Shown in pieces: positions 37,755 to 46,603 of a stretch of DNA of 64,000 nt. Made by a program: the position numbers and the translations under genes. The notes beneath the pieces were generated by a model that searched no databases, was not told the origin of the DNA, and worked only from the letters and a program-made list of their open reading frames with translations. The stretch comes from Methylocystis silviterrae (GTDB taxonomy: Bacteria > Pseudomonadota > Alphaproteobacteria > Rhizobiales > Beijerinckiaceae), in the NCBI RefSeq assembly GCF_013350005.1, contig NZ_JABVWW010000007.1, positions 67,501 through 131,500 of the forward strand, written 5' to 3'. The number at the start of each line of letters is the position of its first letter. Positions within the stretch are counted from its first letter, which is position 1.

Positions 37755-39011
37755 ATGACGGCGCATAGCCCACACATAGATATCGGCCTCTCCTCCGATC
37801 CCGAACTCGCCGCGGCGATCGCCGGCGAGTTGCGGCGGCAGCAAGAGGGCGTCGAACTCATCGCCTCCGAAAACATCGTCTCGCGGCTCGTGCTTGAAGC
37901 GCAGGGCTCGATCCTCACCAACAAGACCGTCGAGGGCCTGCCCTTTGCGCGCTATTACGGCGGAGCCGAATTCGCCGACGCGATCGAAGCGCTCGCGATC
38001 GAACGTGCGAAGAAACTTTTCAAATGCCGCTTCGCCAATGTGCAGCCGCATTCCGGCTCCAACGCCAACGCCGGCGTGTTTCTCGGCCTCTTGAAGCTCG
38101 GCGATGCGATTCTCTCCATGAATGTCGCCGCCGGCGGCCACATCAGCCATGGCCATCCGGCGACTTTGACCGGGCGCGATTATAAAATCGTCTCCTATGG
38201 CGTCAGCCGCGAGTCCGAACGCATCGATCTCGACGAGGTGCGCGATCTCGCGCGGCGCGAAAGGCCGCGCATGATCATCGCCGGCGGCTCCGCCTATGCG
38301 CGCGCCATCGATTTCGCGTCGATGCGCGCGATCGCCGATGAGGTCGGCGCCTATTTCCTGGTCGACATGGCGCATTTCGCCGGCCTTGTCGCGACTGGCC
38401 TCTATCCTGATCCCCTCCCCCATGCGCATGTCGTGACGACGACGACGTACAAATCGCTGCGCGGCGCGCGCGGCGGCATGGTTCTGTGGAACGACGAAGG
38501 CCTGAGCGGCCGGATCAACGCCGGCATATTCCCCGGCGTGCAGGGCTCGGTGCTGCTGCATGGCGTAGCGGGCAAAGCGGCGTGCCTTGGCGAAGCCTTG
38601 CGTCCGGAATTTGCAGCCTACAACCGTGCGGTGATCGACAATGCGCGGGCGCTGGCGCGCGCTCTTGAAGATGCCGGCCTGCGCATCGTCACCGGCGGCA
38701 CGGATATGGGTTTGATGCTGGTCGATCTTGCCGCGCGCGGTTTGACTGGCGATGTCGCCGCCAAGGCGCTGGAGCGCGCCGGCCTCGCCGTCAACAAGAA
38801 TATGATCCCCTTCGATCCGCGTCCACCCGAGGCGCCGTCGGGCCTGCGCCTTTCGAGCAACGCCGGAACGACGCGCGGCTTCGGCGCCGCCGAGTTCGAA
38901 AGGATTGCGGGATGGATCGATCGCGTGCTGAAAAATCCGAAGGATGACGCGTTGATCGAAGCTGTCCGCAAAGACGTCGCGGCGCTCTGCGCGCAACACC
39001 CAATCTATTAA
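37755..39011 (+). CDS. glyA: Serine hydroxymethyltransferase-family protein, divergent
   Basis: PLP enzyme of the SHMT family, 418 residues, with the expected LIASENIVSRLVLEAQGS (residues 35-52), NVQPHSGSNANAGVF, and lysine 233. Three conserved sites differ from standard GlyA. NKYAEGYPGKRYYGG reads NKTVEGLPFARYYGG, so the active-site Tyr is Thr58 while Glu60 is kept. The TTTHK motif reads TTTYK, with Tyr232 before the PLP Lys. The loop after the first helices is also altered. These changes could alter substrate choice; alpha-methylserine hydroxymethyltransferases are SHMT relatives to consider. The family is certain, glycine/serine specificity is not. Confidence 0.85.
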   Translation: MTAHSPHIDIGLSSDPELAAAIAGELRRQQEGVELIASENIVSRLVLEAQGSILTNKTVEGLPFARYYGGAEFADAIEALAIERAKKLFKCRFANVQPHSGSNANAGVFLGLLKLGDAILSMNVAAGGHISHGHPATLTGRDYKIVSYGVSRESERIDLDEVRDLARRERPRMIIAGGSAYARAIDFASMRAIADEVGAYFLVDMAHFAGLVATGLYPDPLPHAHVVTTTTYKSLRGARGGMVLWNDEGLSGRINAGIFPGVQGSVLLHGVAGKAACLGEALRPEFAAYNRAVIDNARALARALEDAGLRIVTGGTDMGLMLVDLAARGLTGDVAAKALERAGLAVNKNMIPFDPRPPEAPSGLRLSSNAGTTRGFGAAEFERIAGWIDRVLKNPKDDALIEAVRKDVAALCAQHPIY

Positions 39012-39019
39012 GCGCCCCC

Positions 39020-39340
39020 GTGAACGCTCCCCCCGTTCGTCTTCTCGTCTGCGTCGGCCCGCGCTGCGACGCCGAAGGGAAAGGCCGCACGCTGCTCGCG
39101 TCGGTCGAGACGTCTTTTGCGCAGGACTTTTCGCAGGAGCTGGCTTCCGGCCGTCTCATCATTACGACGCGCGATTGTCTGCGGCTCTGCACGCGCGATC
39201 CCGTCGTGCGTTTCGAACCGTCAGGCGACGCCCTGTCCAATCCCTCGCTCGACGACCTCTTGCGTCTCACCCGCGCCGCCCTTGTCGAGCAAATCCCAGC
39301 GCCATCGCGAAGTTACGATGAACAACAAAAGCTTAGTTGA
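39020..39340 (+). CDS. Thioredoxin-like [2Fe-2S] ferredoxin-domain protein
   Basis: A 106-residue protein with four cysteines arranged as VCVGPRC (Cys-x4-Cys) and DCLRLC (Cys-x3-Cys), the pattern of thioredoxin-like [2Fe-2S] proteins (NuoE-like fold). It starts with GTG at 39020, 8 bp after the glyA stop, so it is probably translated from the same mRNA. It may donate electrons to an unidentified reductase. No dedicated partner is adjacent. Confidence 0.78.
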   Translation: MNAPPVRLLVCVGPRCDAEGKGRTLLASVETSFAQDFSQELASGRLIITTRDCLRLCTRDPVVRFEPSGDALSNPSLDDLLRLTRAALVEQIPAPSRSYDEQQKLS

Positions 39341-39417
39341 ACCCGCTTTGCTTTTCTCAAGAACGGTTCTACGCTTAGGTTTGCGCATTACAGACGCGTA
39401 GGTGTGAAAGGATCAAC

Positions 39418-39666
39418 ATGCGTAAGCTCATTCCGTTTTCGTTTCTCTTGGCGTTCGCCGCCGCGACCCCCGCCTACGCTCAGGGCACGTCGCAGGAACG
39501 CTCCGACTGCATGGGCGACGCCCTGAGATTCTGCAGTTCCGACATTCCTTTCGTCGAAGAAATCGAATCCTGCCTGAGCCAAAATGTGGCGCGACTGAGC
39601 CCCGCCTGCCGCCGCGAGTTCGGCCCGACGCAGAGCACGAAGCTGCGCGAAGACCACTTCCAGTAA
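39418..39666 (+). CDS. Small secreted cysteine-containing protein (82 aa)
   Basis: Signal peptide MRKLIPFSFLLAFAAATPAYA (cleavage after residue 21), then four cysteines at 31, 39, 52 and 64 in CMGDALRFCSSDIP...CLSQNVARLSPACRREF. The spacing resembles a single GLG1-like Cys-rich repeat: CxxDxxRFC, then a second pair. Two intramolecular disulfides are likely in the periplasm. The gene stands alone, convergent with the RND permease. Function unknown. Confidence 0.75.
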   Translation: MRKLIPFSFLLAFAAATPAYAQGTSQERSDCMGDALRFCSSDIPFVEEIESCLSQNVARLSPACRREFGPTQSTKLREDHFQ

Positions 39667-39703
39667 GTAACGCGCCAAACGCGGCCTTTTGCGCCGCGCT
39701 CGA

Positions 39704-42700
39704 TCATTGAATCTTGCGCCGAAGGCCGTCGAGCCACCTCTTGGCTCGACCCAGATCAATCTTTTTTGCTTCCTGCAAGCCGATCTCTTGCGCGAAACTC
39801 CCTTCCGACCTTGCAGCCGCCGGCGTGGACTCGCGGGCGCTCCCCGACTGGAAAAAACGCGCGAAAATGCGCACGACCACATAGAAGGTCGGCGTGAACG
39901 CGAGGCCGAACAGCGTCACGCCGAGCATGCCGAAAAACACCGCCGTGCCGATGGACTGACGCATTTCGGCGCCTGCGCCCTGCGCGACGGCGAGCGGCAG
40001 CACGCCGAGAATGAACGCCAGCGACGTCATCAGAATGGGCCTAAGACGCGTGCGGGCGGCGGTGACGGCAGCGTCGAATTTGGACTGGCCACCGTCTTCA
40101 GCCTGCTTGGCGAATTCGACGATGAGGATGGCGTTCTTCGCCGCGAGGCCGATCAGCACGACGAGCCCAATCTCGACCAATATGTTGCGATCGAGCCCCC
40201 TTGAGACGACCCCGAGCATCGCCGCGAGAATGCACATCGGCACGATGAGGATCACCGAAACCGGCAGGAGCAGGCTCTCATAGAGCGCGGCGAGCAGCAG
40301 AAAGACGAAAACCACCGCAAGGCCAAACGCGATGGCGGCGGTATTCCCGGCAAGCTTCTCCTGCAGGGCGATTTCCGTCCATTCGAAGCCGAATCCTTGC
40401 GGCAGCTTCTCCGCCGCGAGCTTCTCGACCGCCGCGATGCCCTGGCCGGAGGAGACGCCGCGCGCGAGATTGAGCTGCACCTCCGCGGCCGGATAGAGAT
40501 TGTAGCGCGGCACGCGGAACGCGCCCGTCGTGTCGCGGAACGCAGCGACGGCGCCGATCGGCGCCATCGCGCCCGAAGCGCTGCGGGTCTTCAGATTGGC
40601 GATGTCGCGCAGCGTCAGGCGAAAGGGATCATCGGCCTGCGCCATGACGCGGTAGGTGCGTCCAAGGACATTGAAGTCGTTGACGAAGGTCGAGCCAAGA
40701 TAGACCGAGAGCGTCTCGAAAACGCGCGAGATCGGCACGCCGATGAGTTCGGCCTTCGTGCGATCGACGTCGGCGAAGATCTGCGGCGTGCGCGTGTTGA
40801 ACAGGGTGAACGCCTGCGTGAATTCTCCCGACTGACCAGCCGCGCCCGCGAGCGTCCATGTCGCGTTTTCGAGCGCAGGAAGTCCGCGCCCGGCGCGATC
40901 CTGCACATAGCCCTTGAGGCCGCCGCCGGTGCCGATTCCGGGCACCGAAGCCGGCGCCAGCACGAAGACGAAGGCGTCATTCAGTTTGGACAGTTGGCCG
41001 TAAAGGTCGGCTTGAATCTGCGCGGAGGACAGCCCCTTCTTTGCACGTTCCTCGAAGGCCTCCAGCGTGACGAAGATCACGCCGGTGTTCGGCGCATTGG
41101 TGAATGTCGCGCCGTCAAAGCCGGTGAAAACGACAGCATCCTTGACGCCCGCGCGCTTCAAAATAATGTCGGTCGCTTCGCGCATCACCTTGTCGGTGCG
41201 ATCGAGCGTCGCCCCGGGCGGCAATTGGAAAGCGGCGATCACATAGCCGCGATCGAGTTGCGGAATGAGGCCGGTTGGCGTTCGACGCAGTAGATCGAAG
41301 GCGAAAAAGATGAGGATCGCATAGACGGCGAGCATGACGACGCCAAGCCGCACGAGACGGCCCGTCGCCGCGCCATATGCCGTCGACACCCTGTCGAACG
41401 CGGCGTTGAAGGCGTCGAAGAAGCGACGCAGCGGCGCATGCGCCCAGCTCAGCCGATGCGTCTTCTCTTCCTCCTCGACATCATGCGGCTTCAACAACAT
41501 CGCCGCCAGCGCCGGCGACAGCGTCAGCGAAACAAAGGCTGAGATCAGCGTGGCGCTCGCGATGGTGATGGCGAATTGCTTATAGAACGCGCCCTGCAAG
41601 CCGCTGATGAAGGCGGTCGGGATGAACACGCCGCAGAGCACGAGCGCAATCGCGATCAACGCCCCGCCGACTTCATCCATCGTCTTGTGCGCGGCTTCCT
41701 TGGGCGAGAGCCCTTGCGCGAGATAGCGCTCGACATTCTCAACGACGACAATCGCGTCGTCGACGACGATGCCGATGGCGAGCACCAGGCCGAAGAGCGA
41801 GAGCGTGTTGAAGCTGAGGCCGGCGGCCGTCATCACGGCGAAGCTGCCGATCAGCGACACCGGGATCGCCGCCACCGGAATGATCGCCGCGCGCCACGTC
41901 TGCAGGAACAGGATGACGACGAGAACGACGAGGACGATCGCCTCGAGCAGGGTATGGACGACTTCGTCCACCGACTGCTGGATGAATTCGGTGGGATTGT
42001 AGACGACCGTGTAATCGACGCCGGCAGGGAAATTCTTCTTGAGCCGCTCCATCTCCTGCTTGACGGCCTCGGCCGTCTGCAAAGCGTTCGAGCCGGGACG
42101 CTGAAAGATGCCGAGCGCCGTCGCAACGTCGTGGTTGAGATAGGCGTTGAGCGTATAGTCCTGCGCGCCGAATTCGATGCGCGCGATGTCGCGCAGGTAA
42201 ATCTGCCCATCGGCGTCGGCGCGGATGACGATGTCGCCAAATTGCTCCGGCGTGCTGAGCCGTCCCAGAGTCTGCACCGAAAGCTGGAAGGCGCCCGCCG
42301 AGGCCGCTGGCGGCTGATTGACCGCGCCGGCGGCGACTTGCAGATTGGCGCCGCGCAGCGCGGCGATGACGTCGCCCGCCGTCAGATCGCGCGCCTCGAC
42401 TTTCGCCGGATCGAGCCAGACGCGCATCGAATAGTCTCTCGCGCCAAACAGGCGCGCGTCGCCGACCCCGTCGATTCGGGCGATGGCGTCCTTCACGTAG
42501 AGCGTCGCGTAGTTCGAAATATATTGCTGGTCGCGCGAGCCGTCGGGCGACAGCAGATGGACGACCATCATCAGATCCGGCGAGGCCTTCTTCACCACGA
42601 CGCCGAAGCGCGTCACCTCCTCCGGCAACCGCGGATTGGCGATGGCGACGCGGTTCTGAACGAGCACCTGCGCGAGATCGATGTTGACGCCCGGCTTGAA

Positions 42701-42985
42701 CACGACGTCGATCGACACGCGTCCGTCGCCCGTCGATTGCGACGTGATGTAGAGCATGTCGTCGACGCCATTGACCTCCTGCTCGATGGGCGAGGCCACG
42801 GTCTCGGCGATCACGTCCGCCGACGCGCCGGGATAGGTTGCGCTGATATTCACTGTCGGCGGCGCGATTTCCGGATATTCGGAGACGGGAAGCGCGCCTT
42901 GAGCAATCGCTCCCGCAAGCGTCAGAAGCACGGAAAGCACCGCCGCAAAGATCGGCCGCTCGATGAAGAAGTGCGAAATGCGCAT
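39704..42985 (-). CDS. RND efflux pump permease (AcrB/HAE1 type)
   Basis: Proton-driven inner-membrane efflux transporter, 1093 residues. N-terminal FFIERPIFAAVLSVLLTLAG is typical of the HAE1 family. The proton-relay aspartates are in AIGIVVDDAIVVVENV, and the conserved lysine in GLAAKNAILIVEF. Two large periplasmic loops and 12 membrane helices are present. The C-terminal tail after the last helix is about 40 residues longer than AcrB. The adaptor gene lies 20 bp upstream. No TolC-like outer-membrane gene is in the window. Confidence 0.95.
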   Translation of the reverse strand: MRISHFFIERPIFAAVLSVLLTLAGAIAQGALPVSEYPEIAPPTVNISATYPGASADVIAETVASPIEQEVNGVDDMLYITSQSTGDGRVSIDVVFKPGVNIDLAQVLVQNRVAIANPRLPEEVTRFGVVVKKASPDLMMVVHLLSPDGSRDQQYISNYATLYVKDAIARIDGVGDARLFGARDYSMRVWLDPAKVEARDLTAGDVIAALRGANLQVAAGAVNQPPAASAGAFQLSVQTLGRLSTPEQFGDIVIRADADGQIYLRDIARIEFGAQDYTLNAYLNHDVATALGIFQRPGSNALQTAEAVKQEMERLKKNFPAGVDYTVVYNPTEFIQQSVDEVVHTLLEAIVLVVLVVILFLQTWRAAIIPVAAIPVSLIGSFAVMTAAGLSFNTLSLFGLVLAIGIVVDDAIVVVENVERYLAQGLSPKEAAHKTMDEVGGALIAIALVLCGVFIPTAFISGLQGAFYKQFAITIASATLISAFVSLTLSPALAAMLLKPHDVEEEEKTHRLSWAHAPLRRFFDAFNAAFDRVSTAYGAATGRLVRLGVVMLAVYAILIFFAFDLLRRTPTGLIPQLDRGYVIAAFQLPPGATLDRTDKVMREATDIILKRAGVKDAVVFTGFDGATFTNAPNTGVIFVTLEAFEERAKKGLSSAQIQADLYGQLSKLNDAFVFVLAPASVPGIGTGGGLKGYVQDRAGRGLPALENATWTLAGAAGQSGEFTQAFTLFNTRTPQIFADVDRTKAELIGVPISRVFETLSVYLGSTFVNDFNVLGRTYRVMAQADDPFRLTLRDIANLKTRSASGAMAPIGAVAAFRDTTGAFRVPRYNLYPAAEVQLNLARGVSSGQGIAAVEKLAAEKLPQGFGFEWTEIALQEKLAGNTAAIAFGLAVVFVFLLLAALYESLLLPVSVILIVPMCILAAMLGVVSRGLDRNILVEIGLVVLIGLAAKNAILIVEFAKQAEDGGQSKFDAAVTAARTRLRPILMTSLAFILGVLPLAVAQGAGAEMRQSIGTAVFFGMLGVTLFGLAFTPTFYVVVRIFARFFQSGSARESTPAAARSEGSFAQEIGLQEAKKIDLGRAKRWLDGLRRKIQ

Positions 42986-43005
42986 AGCGTTCCTGATCTC
43001 GACGT

Positions 43006-44202
43006 CTATCGGTCGCTAACCGCGACAGGCGCTTCCTTGATCTCGCCTTCCTTGGGCTGAACGGTCGCGCCGGATCGAACCATCGGATTTGCGAGCCCGC
43101 CGATCACGATCCGATCCTTCGCGTCGAGGCCGGATTGGATCACGCGCAGACCATTGTGAATGGGGCCAAGACTCACGGATTTGGCGATGACCTTGTTGTC
43201 GTCCGACACGACAAGCACGGTCTTGCTCGTCTGATCGGAGACGACGGAAGCATCGGGAATGAGCAGCGCGGAGACGTCGCCGCCGAACAGGCGCAGGCGA
43301 CCAAACGTGCCGGGCGTCAGAAAATAGTCCTTGTTGTCGAAGACGGCGCGGCCACGGATCGTGCCGGAGCGCCTATTGAGCTGATTGTCCATGAAGTCCA
43401 TGACGCCGCTGCGGGTCCACTCGGTCTCGTCAGCAAGCCGCACCGAGACGCGATTTTTGAACTCGCGCGAGGTCTCTTTCGGACGCTCCGCTGAGCGCGC
43501 ATAGCGAATGTAGTCGGCCTCGGAGGCGTCGAAGATGAAGTGGATGGGATCGAGCGTCACGATCGTCGTGAGCAATGTCGCATCCGCCTGTCCGCCCTGA
43601 ACGAGATTGCCCGAATCGACGCGACGGTCCGACACGCGTCCGGCGATCGGCGCGCGGACCTGCGTCCATTCCAGATTGAGTTCCGCGTTGCGAAGCGCGG
43701 CTTCGGCGCTCAAAACCTGGGCCTTGGCGATATCATTGCTCGCTTTGCGCTGATCGACGTCGCGCGCGGTGATGGTGCGGCCCTGCGTCATCTCCTGCGC
43801 GCGGGCATAATCGCGGGTCGACGCCACGGCTTGCGCCTGCGCCCGAGTGAGCTCCGCACGCGCGCTGTCGACCGCGATCTGATACGGCCGCTGATCGATG
43901 ACGAAGAGGACGTCGCCAGCTTTGACGAACTGCCCATCGGTGAAATTGATCTTCTCCAGAGCGCCGGAGACGCGCGCGCGCACCTCGACCTGCTTTAAGG
44001 CCTCGAAACGACCTGTATATTCGTCCCAGCGCGGGATCGTCCTCGCGAGCGGGCGGGAGACCACCACTTCCGGGGCCGGACCCTCTGCGCGCGCCACTGC
44101 TGATTGGGCGAGAAACACCAACGCCGCGAGCGTTTTAAACAATGCGCTTGCGACTCTCCCGTGACCATCGCCGCCGCGCGCCGCCACAAAAGCCAACAGC
44201 AT
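43006..44202 (-). CDS. RND efflux periplasmic adaptor subunit (AcrA type)
   Basis: Membrane-fusion protein of 398 residues bridging the RND permease and an outer-membrane channel. It has a signal sequence (…AALVFLAQSAVARA), a lipoyl-half VRARVSGALEKINFTDGQFVKAGDVLFVID (split barrel strand), a coiled-coil hairpin (about 105-165) and APIAGRVSDRRVDSGNLV. ATG 44202 has GGAGGTGAG immediately upstream, which decides the start over a frame opening at 44487. It forms an operon with the permease. Confidence 0.94.
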   Translation of the reverse strand: MLLAFVAARGGDGHGRVASALFKTLAALVFLAQSAVARAEGPAPEVVVSRPLARTIPRWDEYTGRFEALKQVEVRARVSGALEKINFTDGQFVKAGDVLFVIDQRPYQIAVDSARAELTRAQAQAVASTRDYARAQEMTQGRTITARDVDQRKASNDIAKAQVLSAEAALRNAELNLEWTQVRAPIAGRVSDRRVDSGNLVQGGQADATLLTTIVTLDPIHFIFDASEADYIRYARSAERPKETSREFKNRVSVRLADETEWTRSGVMDFMDNQLNRRSGTIRGRAVFDNKDYFLTPGTFGRLRLFGGDVSALLIPDASVVSDQTSKTVLVVSDDNKVIAKSVSLGPIHNGLRVIQSGLDAKDRIVIGGLANPMVRSGATVQPKEGEIKEAPVAVSDR

Positions 44203-44382
44203 CTCACCTCCGGTTTTGACGTTCGCATTGAACCGGCCGTTCTTGACCGGCGCATAACGCAGGGACGACGTAAGGGCGGCGCTCCCAGAAGGCAAATCGC
44301 GCTGCGCAGCGTCTCCCCCGCCCCGCGTTGCCAAGCATTGCCGAAACGCGCAAACTGCCGCCTCCGGACGGAGGACGAAAAC

Positions 44383-44718
44383 ATGCCCTTGTTCCTGGCG
44401 CAGTTTGCCTATTCTCCTGCCGCTTGGTCCACCTTCGTCAAGGCGCCCCAGGACCGCGCCGCGGCTTCCGAAGCGCTTCTCAGGCACTTCGGCGGCCGCC
44501 TCATCGGATTATATTACACGCCCGGCGCAGAATATGACGGATTTGCGCTCTTCGAAGCGCCCGATGAAACCACCGCCGCGGCTATTGAGATCGCGGACGT
44601 CGCCGCAGGGCATCTGAGCCGCAATCGGCTCACCAGAGTATTCTCGGCTGACGAGACGAGCGCGATGCTCCTGCAGGCGGCCACGGCCCCGAGCATGACG
44701 CCTAAAAGTACGGCGTAG
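44383..44718 (+). CDS. GYD domain-containing protein
   Basis: A 111-residue GYD-family protein (MPLFLAQFAYSPAAWSTFVKAP, RHFGGRLIGLYYTPGAEYDGFALFEAPDE). These are small ferredoxin-like alpha/beta barrel proteins of unknown role, common in alphaproteobacteria. The ATG at 44383 follows GGACGGAGGACG. It is transcribed divergently from the RND adaptor. The upstream in-frame sequence overlaps that gene's 5' region and is not protein-like. Confidence 0.8.
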   Translation: MPLFLAQFAYSPAAWSTFVKAPQDRAAASEALLRHFGGRLIGLYYTPGAEYDGFALFEAPDETTAAAIEIADVAAGHLSRNRLTRVFSADETSAMLLQAATAPSMTPKSTA

Positions 44719-44902
44719 CACATCAATAGGCGCTGAGCAGGTCGACTTTAGCGTTCGCAAGCACCAAACGCCTCGCCAATAGCGCTGCAAGATTTCGCAT
44801 GATCCGCTCTCCGCTTGCTGGATGGCTCTTGCGGAACGAAGCATAGGCGTTCAGCGGCAGGCGCGGACGGTCGCGTTTTCTTCGTTCGTTCCGCGCCGCT
44901 AT

Positions 44903-45133
44903 TCAATTTCCGGAGCGTAAGATCAGCGGCGAGGCGCTAAAAGAGGCGATCAACTCGTGGCGCCTCGTCCAGTGCAGGAGCGCTCGGCCAAAGAGCGAAG
45001 CTATTCCCGTCAGCAGGACGACGGAGCCGAACTGCCAGATGCAGACCGACACTGCCGCGTCCTGTCTGAAGGAAAGCAGCGAGGCCGCCGCGGCCAGGGC
45101 CGTCGATGCGAGCGCGGCAAGTCCAATCGTCAC
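44903..45133 (-). CDS. Small two-helix membrane protein, start uncertain
   Basis: 76 residues from GTG at 45133, with two hydrophobic helices (TIGLAALASTALAAAASLL and VCIWQFGSVVLLTGIASLFG). No ribosome-binding site precedes the GTG. The protein-like frame continues upstream without a start codon (LDRLKRALADSPLQRRVDKRG) until a stop at about 45221. An ATG at 45219 lies one base out of frame. Either a noncanonical start is used or a one-base frameshift has separated the start from the body. It is divergent from the bufferin operon. Confidence 0.45.
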   Translation of the reverse strand: MTIGLAALASTALAAAASLLSFRQDAAVSVCIWQFGSVVLLTGIASLFGRALLHWTRRHELIASFSASPLILRSGN

Positions 45134-45254
45134 GAATGGCGCGCCGCGCTTATCGACTCTGCGCTGGAGCGGGGAGTCCGCTAACGCTCGTTTTAATCGA
45201 TCAAGCGTCGGCGCGCCATCTCACCTGACTTGCTTGTGCAGAGGAACGCAGACT

Positions 45255-45282
45255 GTAACCTTTGACGCCGTCGCGACGAAAT
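45255..45282 (+). promoter_or_regulatory. ECF-sigma-like promoter of the bufferin operon
   Basis: GTAACC at 45255-45260, a 16-bp spacer, then CGAAAT at 45277-45282. GTAACC-type -35 boxes are used by ECF sigma factors, including Caulobacter SigF, which controls bufferin-type genes. Distance to bufA is about 108 bp. Pattern-based only. Confidence 0.45.
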
Positions 45283-45389
45283 TGACCCATGAGACGGCGA
45301 ACGGTCGACTTGAATTGCGCGCCGAATACGTCAGATTTCAACCGATCGCCGTTTATGGATGAATCGGACGCAAGCAGAGGGAGATCAGA

Positions 45390-45668
45390 ATGTCAGACAA
45401 GAAGCTTTGCGCCGCGATTGCGATCGCGGGCGCCTTCGCGACGGCCGTCGCTCTGGCTGAAACGGCTAAGGCCGCGAACGACCAAGAAAAGTGCTTCGGC
45501 GTCTCCTTGAAGGGCAAGAATGATTGCGCGGCGGGCCCGGGAACCAGCTGCGCAGGAACGTCAAAGACCAATTATCAAGGCGACGCATGGAAATATGTTC
45601 CGAAGGGCACGTGCACGTCTATCGTAACGCCCAAGGGCAAGGGCAGTCTCGAGCCGATTTCGCACTGA
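45390..45668 (+). CDS. bufA: Bufferin precursor peptide, BufA1 family (DUF2282)
   Basis: A 92-residue RiPP precursor with an N-terminal signal peptide ([18 protein letters not shown]). The DUF2282 core has Cys35, Cys46, Cys54 and Cys75 in [25 protein letters not shown] and PKGTCTS. In characterised bufferins, cysteines of this core are converted to thiooxazoles by the BufB/BufC enzymes and the exported product binds copper. The ribosome-binding site is AGGGAGA about 8 bases before ATG. bufB begins 8 bp after its stop. All four expected operon members follow in order. Confidence 0.9.
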   Translation: MSDKKLCAAIAIAGAFATAVALAETAKAANDQEKCFGVSLKGKNDCAAGPGTSCAGTSKTNYQGDAWKYVPKGTCTSIVTPKGKGSLEPISH

Positions 45669-45676
45669 GGCCAGGC

Positions 45677-46603
45677 ATGGGCGCGCGTTCCGCCCCCGAA
45701 CATTGCCGCGAGCGCGCAGCGTCCTCGCTGCCCGCTCGCGCTGGAGTCGGTTTCAAGAGCGTGCATTTCCCCGACATCGAAGCCTCGGCGCGCGATGTCG
45801 GTTTTTTCGAAATCCACGCCGAGAATTACATGGGCGCCGGCGGGACTCCGCACGCGCAGCTTATGCCTTTGCGCCGAGATTCGCCCCTCTCGATCCATGG
45901 CGTCGGCCTGTCGATCGGCGGCGCTGAGCCTCTCGATCGCGCGCATCTTGGCCGTCTGAAGACGCTTGTCGAACGCTATGACCCGGCCGCGTTCTCCGAA
46001 CATCTCGCCTGGTCGACGCAGGGAACGCGCTTTCTGAACGACTTGCTGCCCCTGCCCTATAACGCGACAACGTTGGCGCATGTCGTCGCTCATGTGGATG
46101 AAATCCAGGAGGCGCTCGGCCGGCCGATCCTCCTCGAAAACCCAGCAGCCTATCTGCGGTTCCAATCCTCGGAGTATTCGGAGATCGAATTCCTGCGCGA
46201 GGTCGTGCGCCGCACGGATTGCCGGCTGCTGCTCGACGTCACCAACGCCTATGTCAGCGCAGCAAACCTGGGTTTCTCAGCGGATGAGTATATCGACGCC
46301 TTCCCAATGTCCTATGTCGAAGAGATTCATCTTGCCGGATATGCCGACGATGTCGATGAAGTCGGCGCGCCTCTGCTGATCGACGCGCATTGCGCGCCCG
46401 TCCCTGACGCGGTTTGGCGCCTCTATGATCGCGCGCTGGCGCGACGCGGACCGGTCGCGACGCTAATCGAATGGGACAACAACATTCCCTCCTGGCCGAC
46501 CCTCTTGGCGCAAGCCACGCAAGCGGAGGCGTTCCTTGGAAGGCGGCGGCGTGCTGTCGAAGACAGCTTGAGATCGGAGGCGCTTCATGACGATCTCGGC
46601 TGA
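45677..46603 (+). CDS. bufB: MNIO-family RiPP maturase BufB (DUF692)
   Basis: Multinuclear non-heme iron oxidase that modifies bufferin cysteines, related to MbnB of methanobactin synthesis. 308 residues of TIM-barrel type with the conserved MNIO metal and substrate blocks: FFEIHAENYMG, LSIHGVGLSIGG, FSEHLAWS, ILLENPAAYL, LLLDVTNAYVSA, EIHLAGYADD, LLIDAHCAPV and LIEWDNNIP. The block usually written DVNN reads DVTN. ATG 45677, 8 bp after bufA, is chosen; upstream in-frame sequence is bufA in another frame. Its 3' end overlaps bufC by 17 bp. Confidence 0.93.
   Translation: MGARSAPEHCRERAASSLPARAGVGFKSVHFPDIEASARDVGFFEIHAENYMGAGGTPHAQLMPLRRDSPLSIHGVGLSIGGAEPLDRAHLGRLKTLVERYDPAAFSEHLAWSTQGTRFLNDLLPLPYNATTLAHVVAHVDEIQEALGRPILLENPAAYLRFQSSEYSEIEFLREVVRRTDCRLLLDVTNAYVSAANLGFSADEYIDAFPMSYVEEIHLAGYADDVDEVGAPLLIDAHCAPVPDAVWRLYDRALARRGPVATLIEWDNNIPSWPTLLAQATQAEAFLGRRRRAVEDSLRSEALHDDLG

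Noticed and set aside
43006-44487. Longer adaptor protein starting at 44487
   Set aside because: The extra 95 residues precede the signal peptide and are antisense to the GYD gene. ATG 44202 has a near-perfect ribosome-binding site.
44514-44726. Minus-strand 70-residue frame with a lipoprotein-like start opposite the GYD gene
   Set aside because: It overlaps the GYD gene throughout, and the GYD frame has recognisable family motifs and a proper start.
46200-46400. Loss of MNIO catalytic residues in BufB (DVTN, HLAGY)
   Set aside because: The substituted positions vary in DUF692 proteins as I recall them, and all other conserved blocks are intact, so I do not treat the enzyme as inactive.
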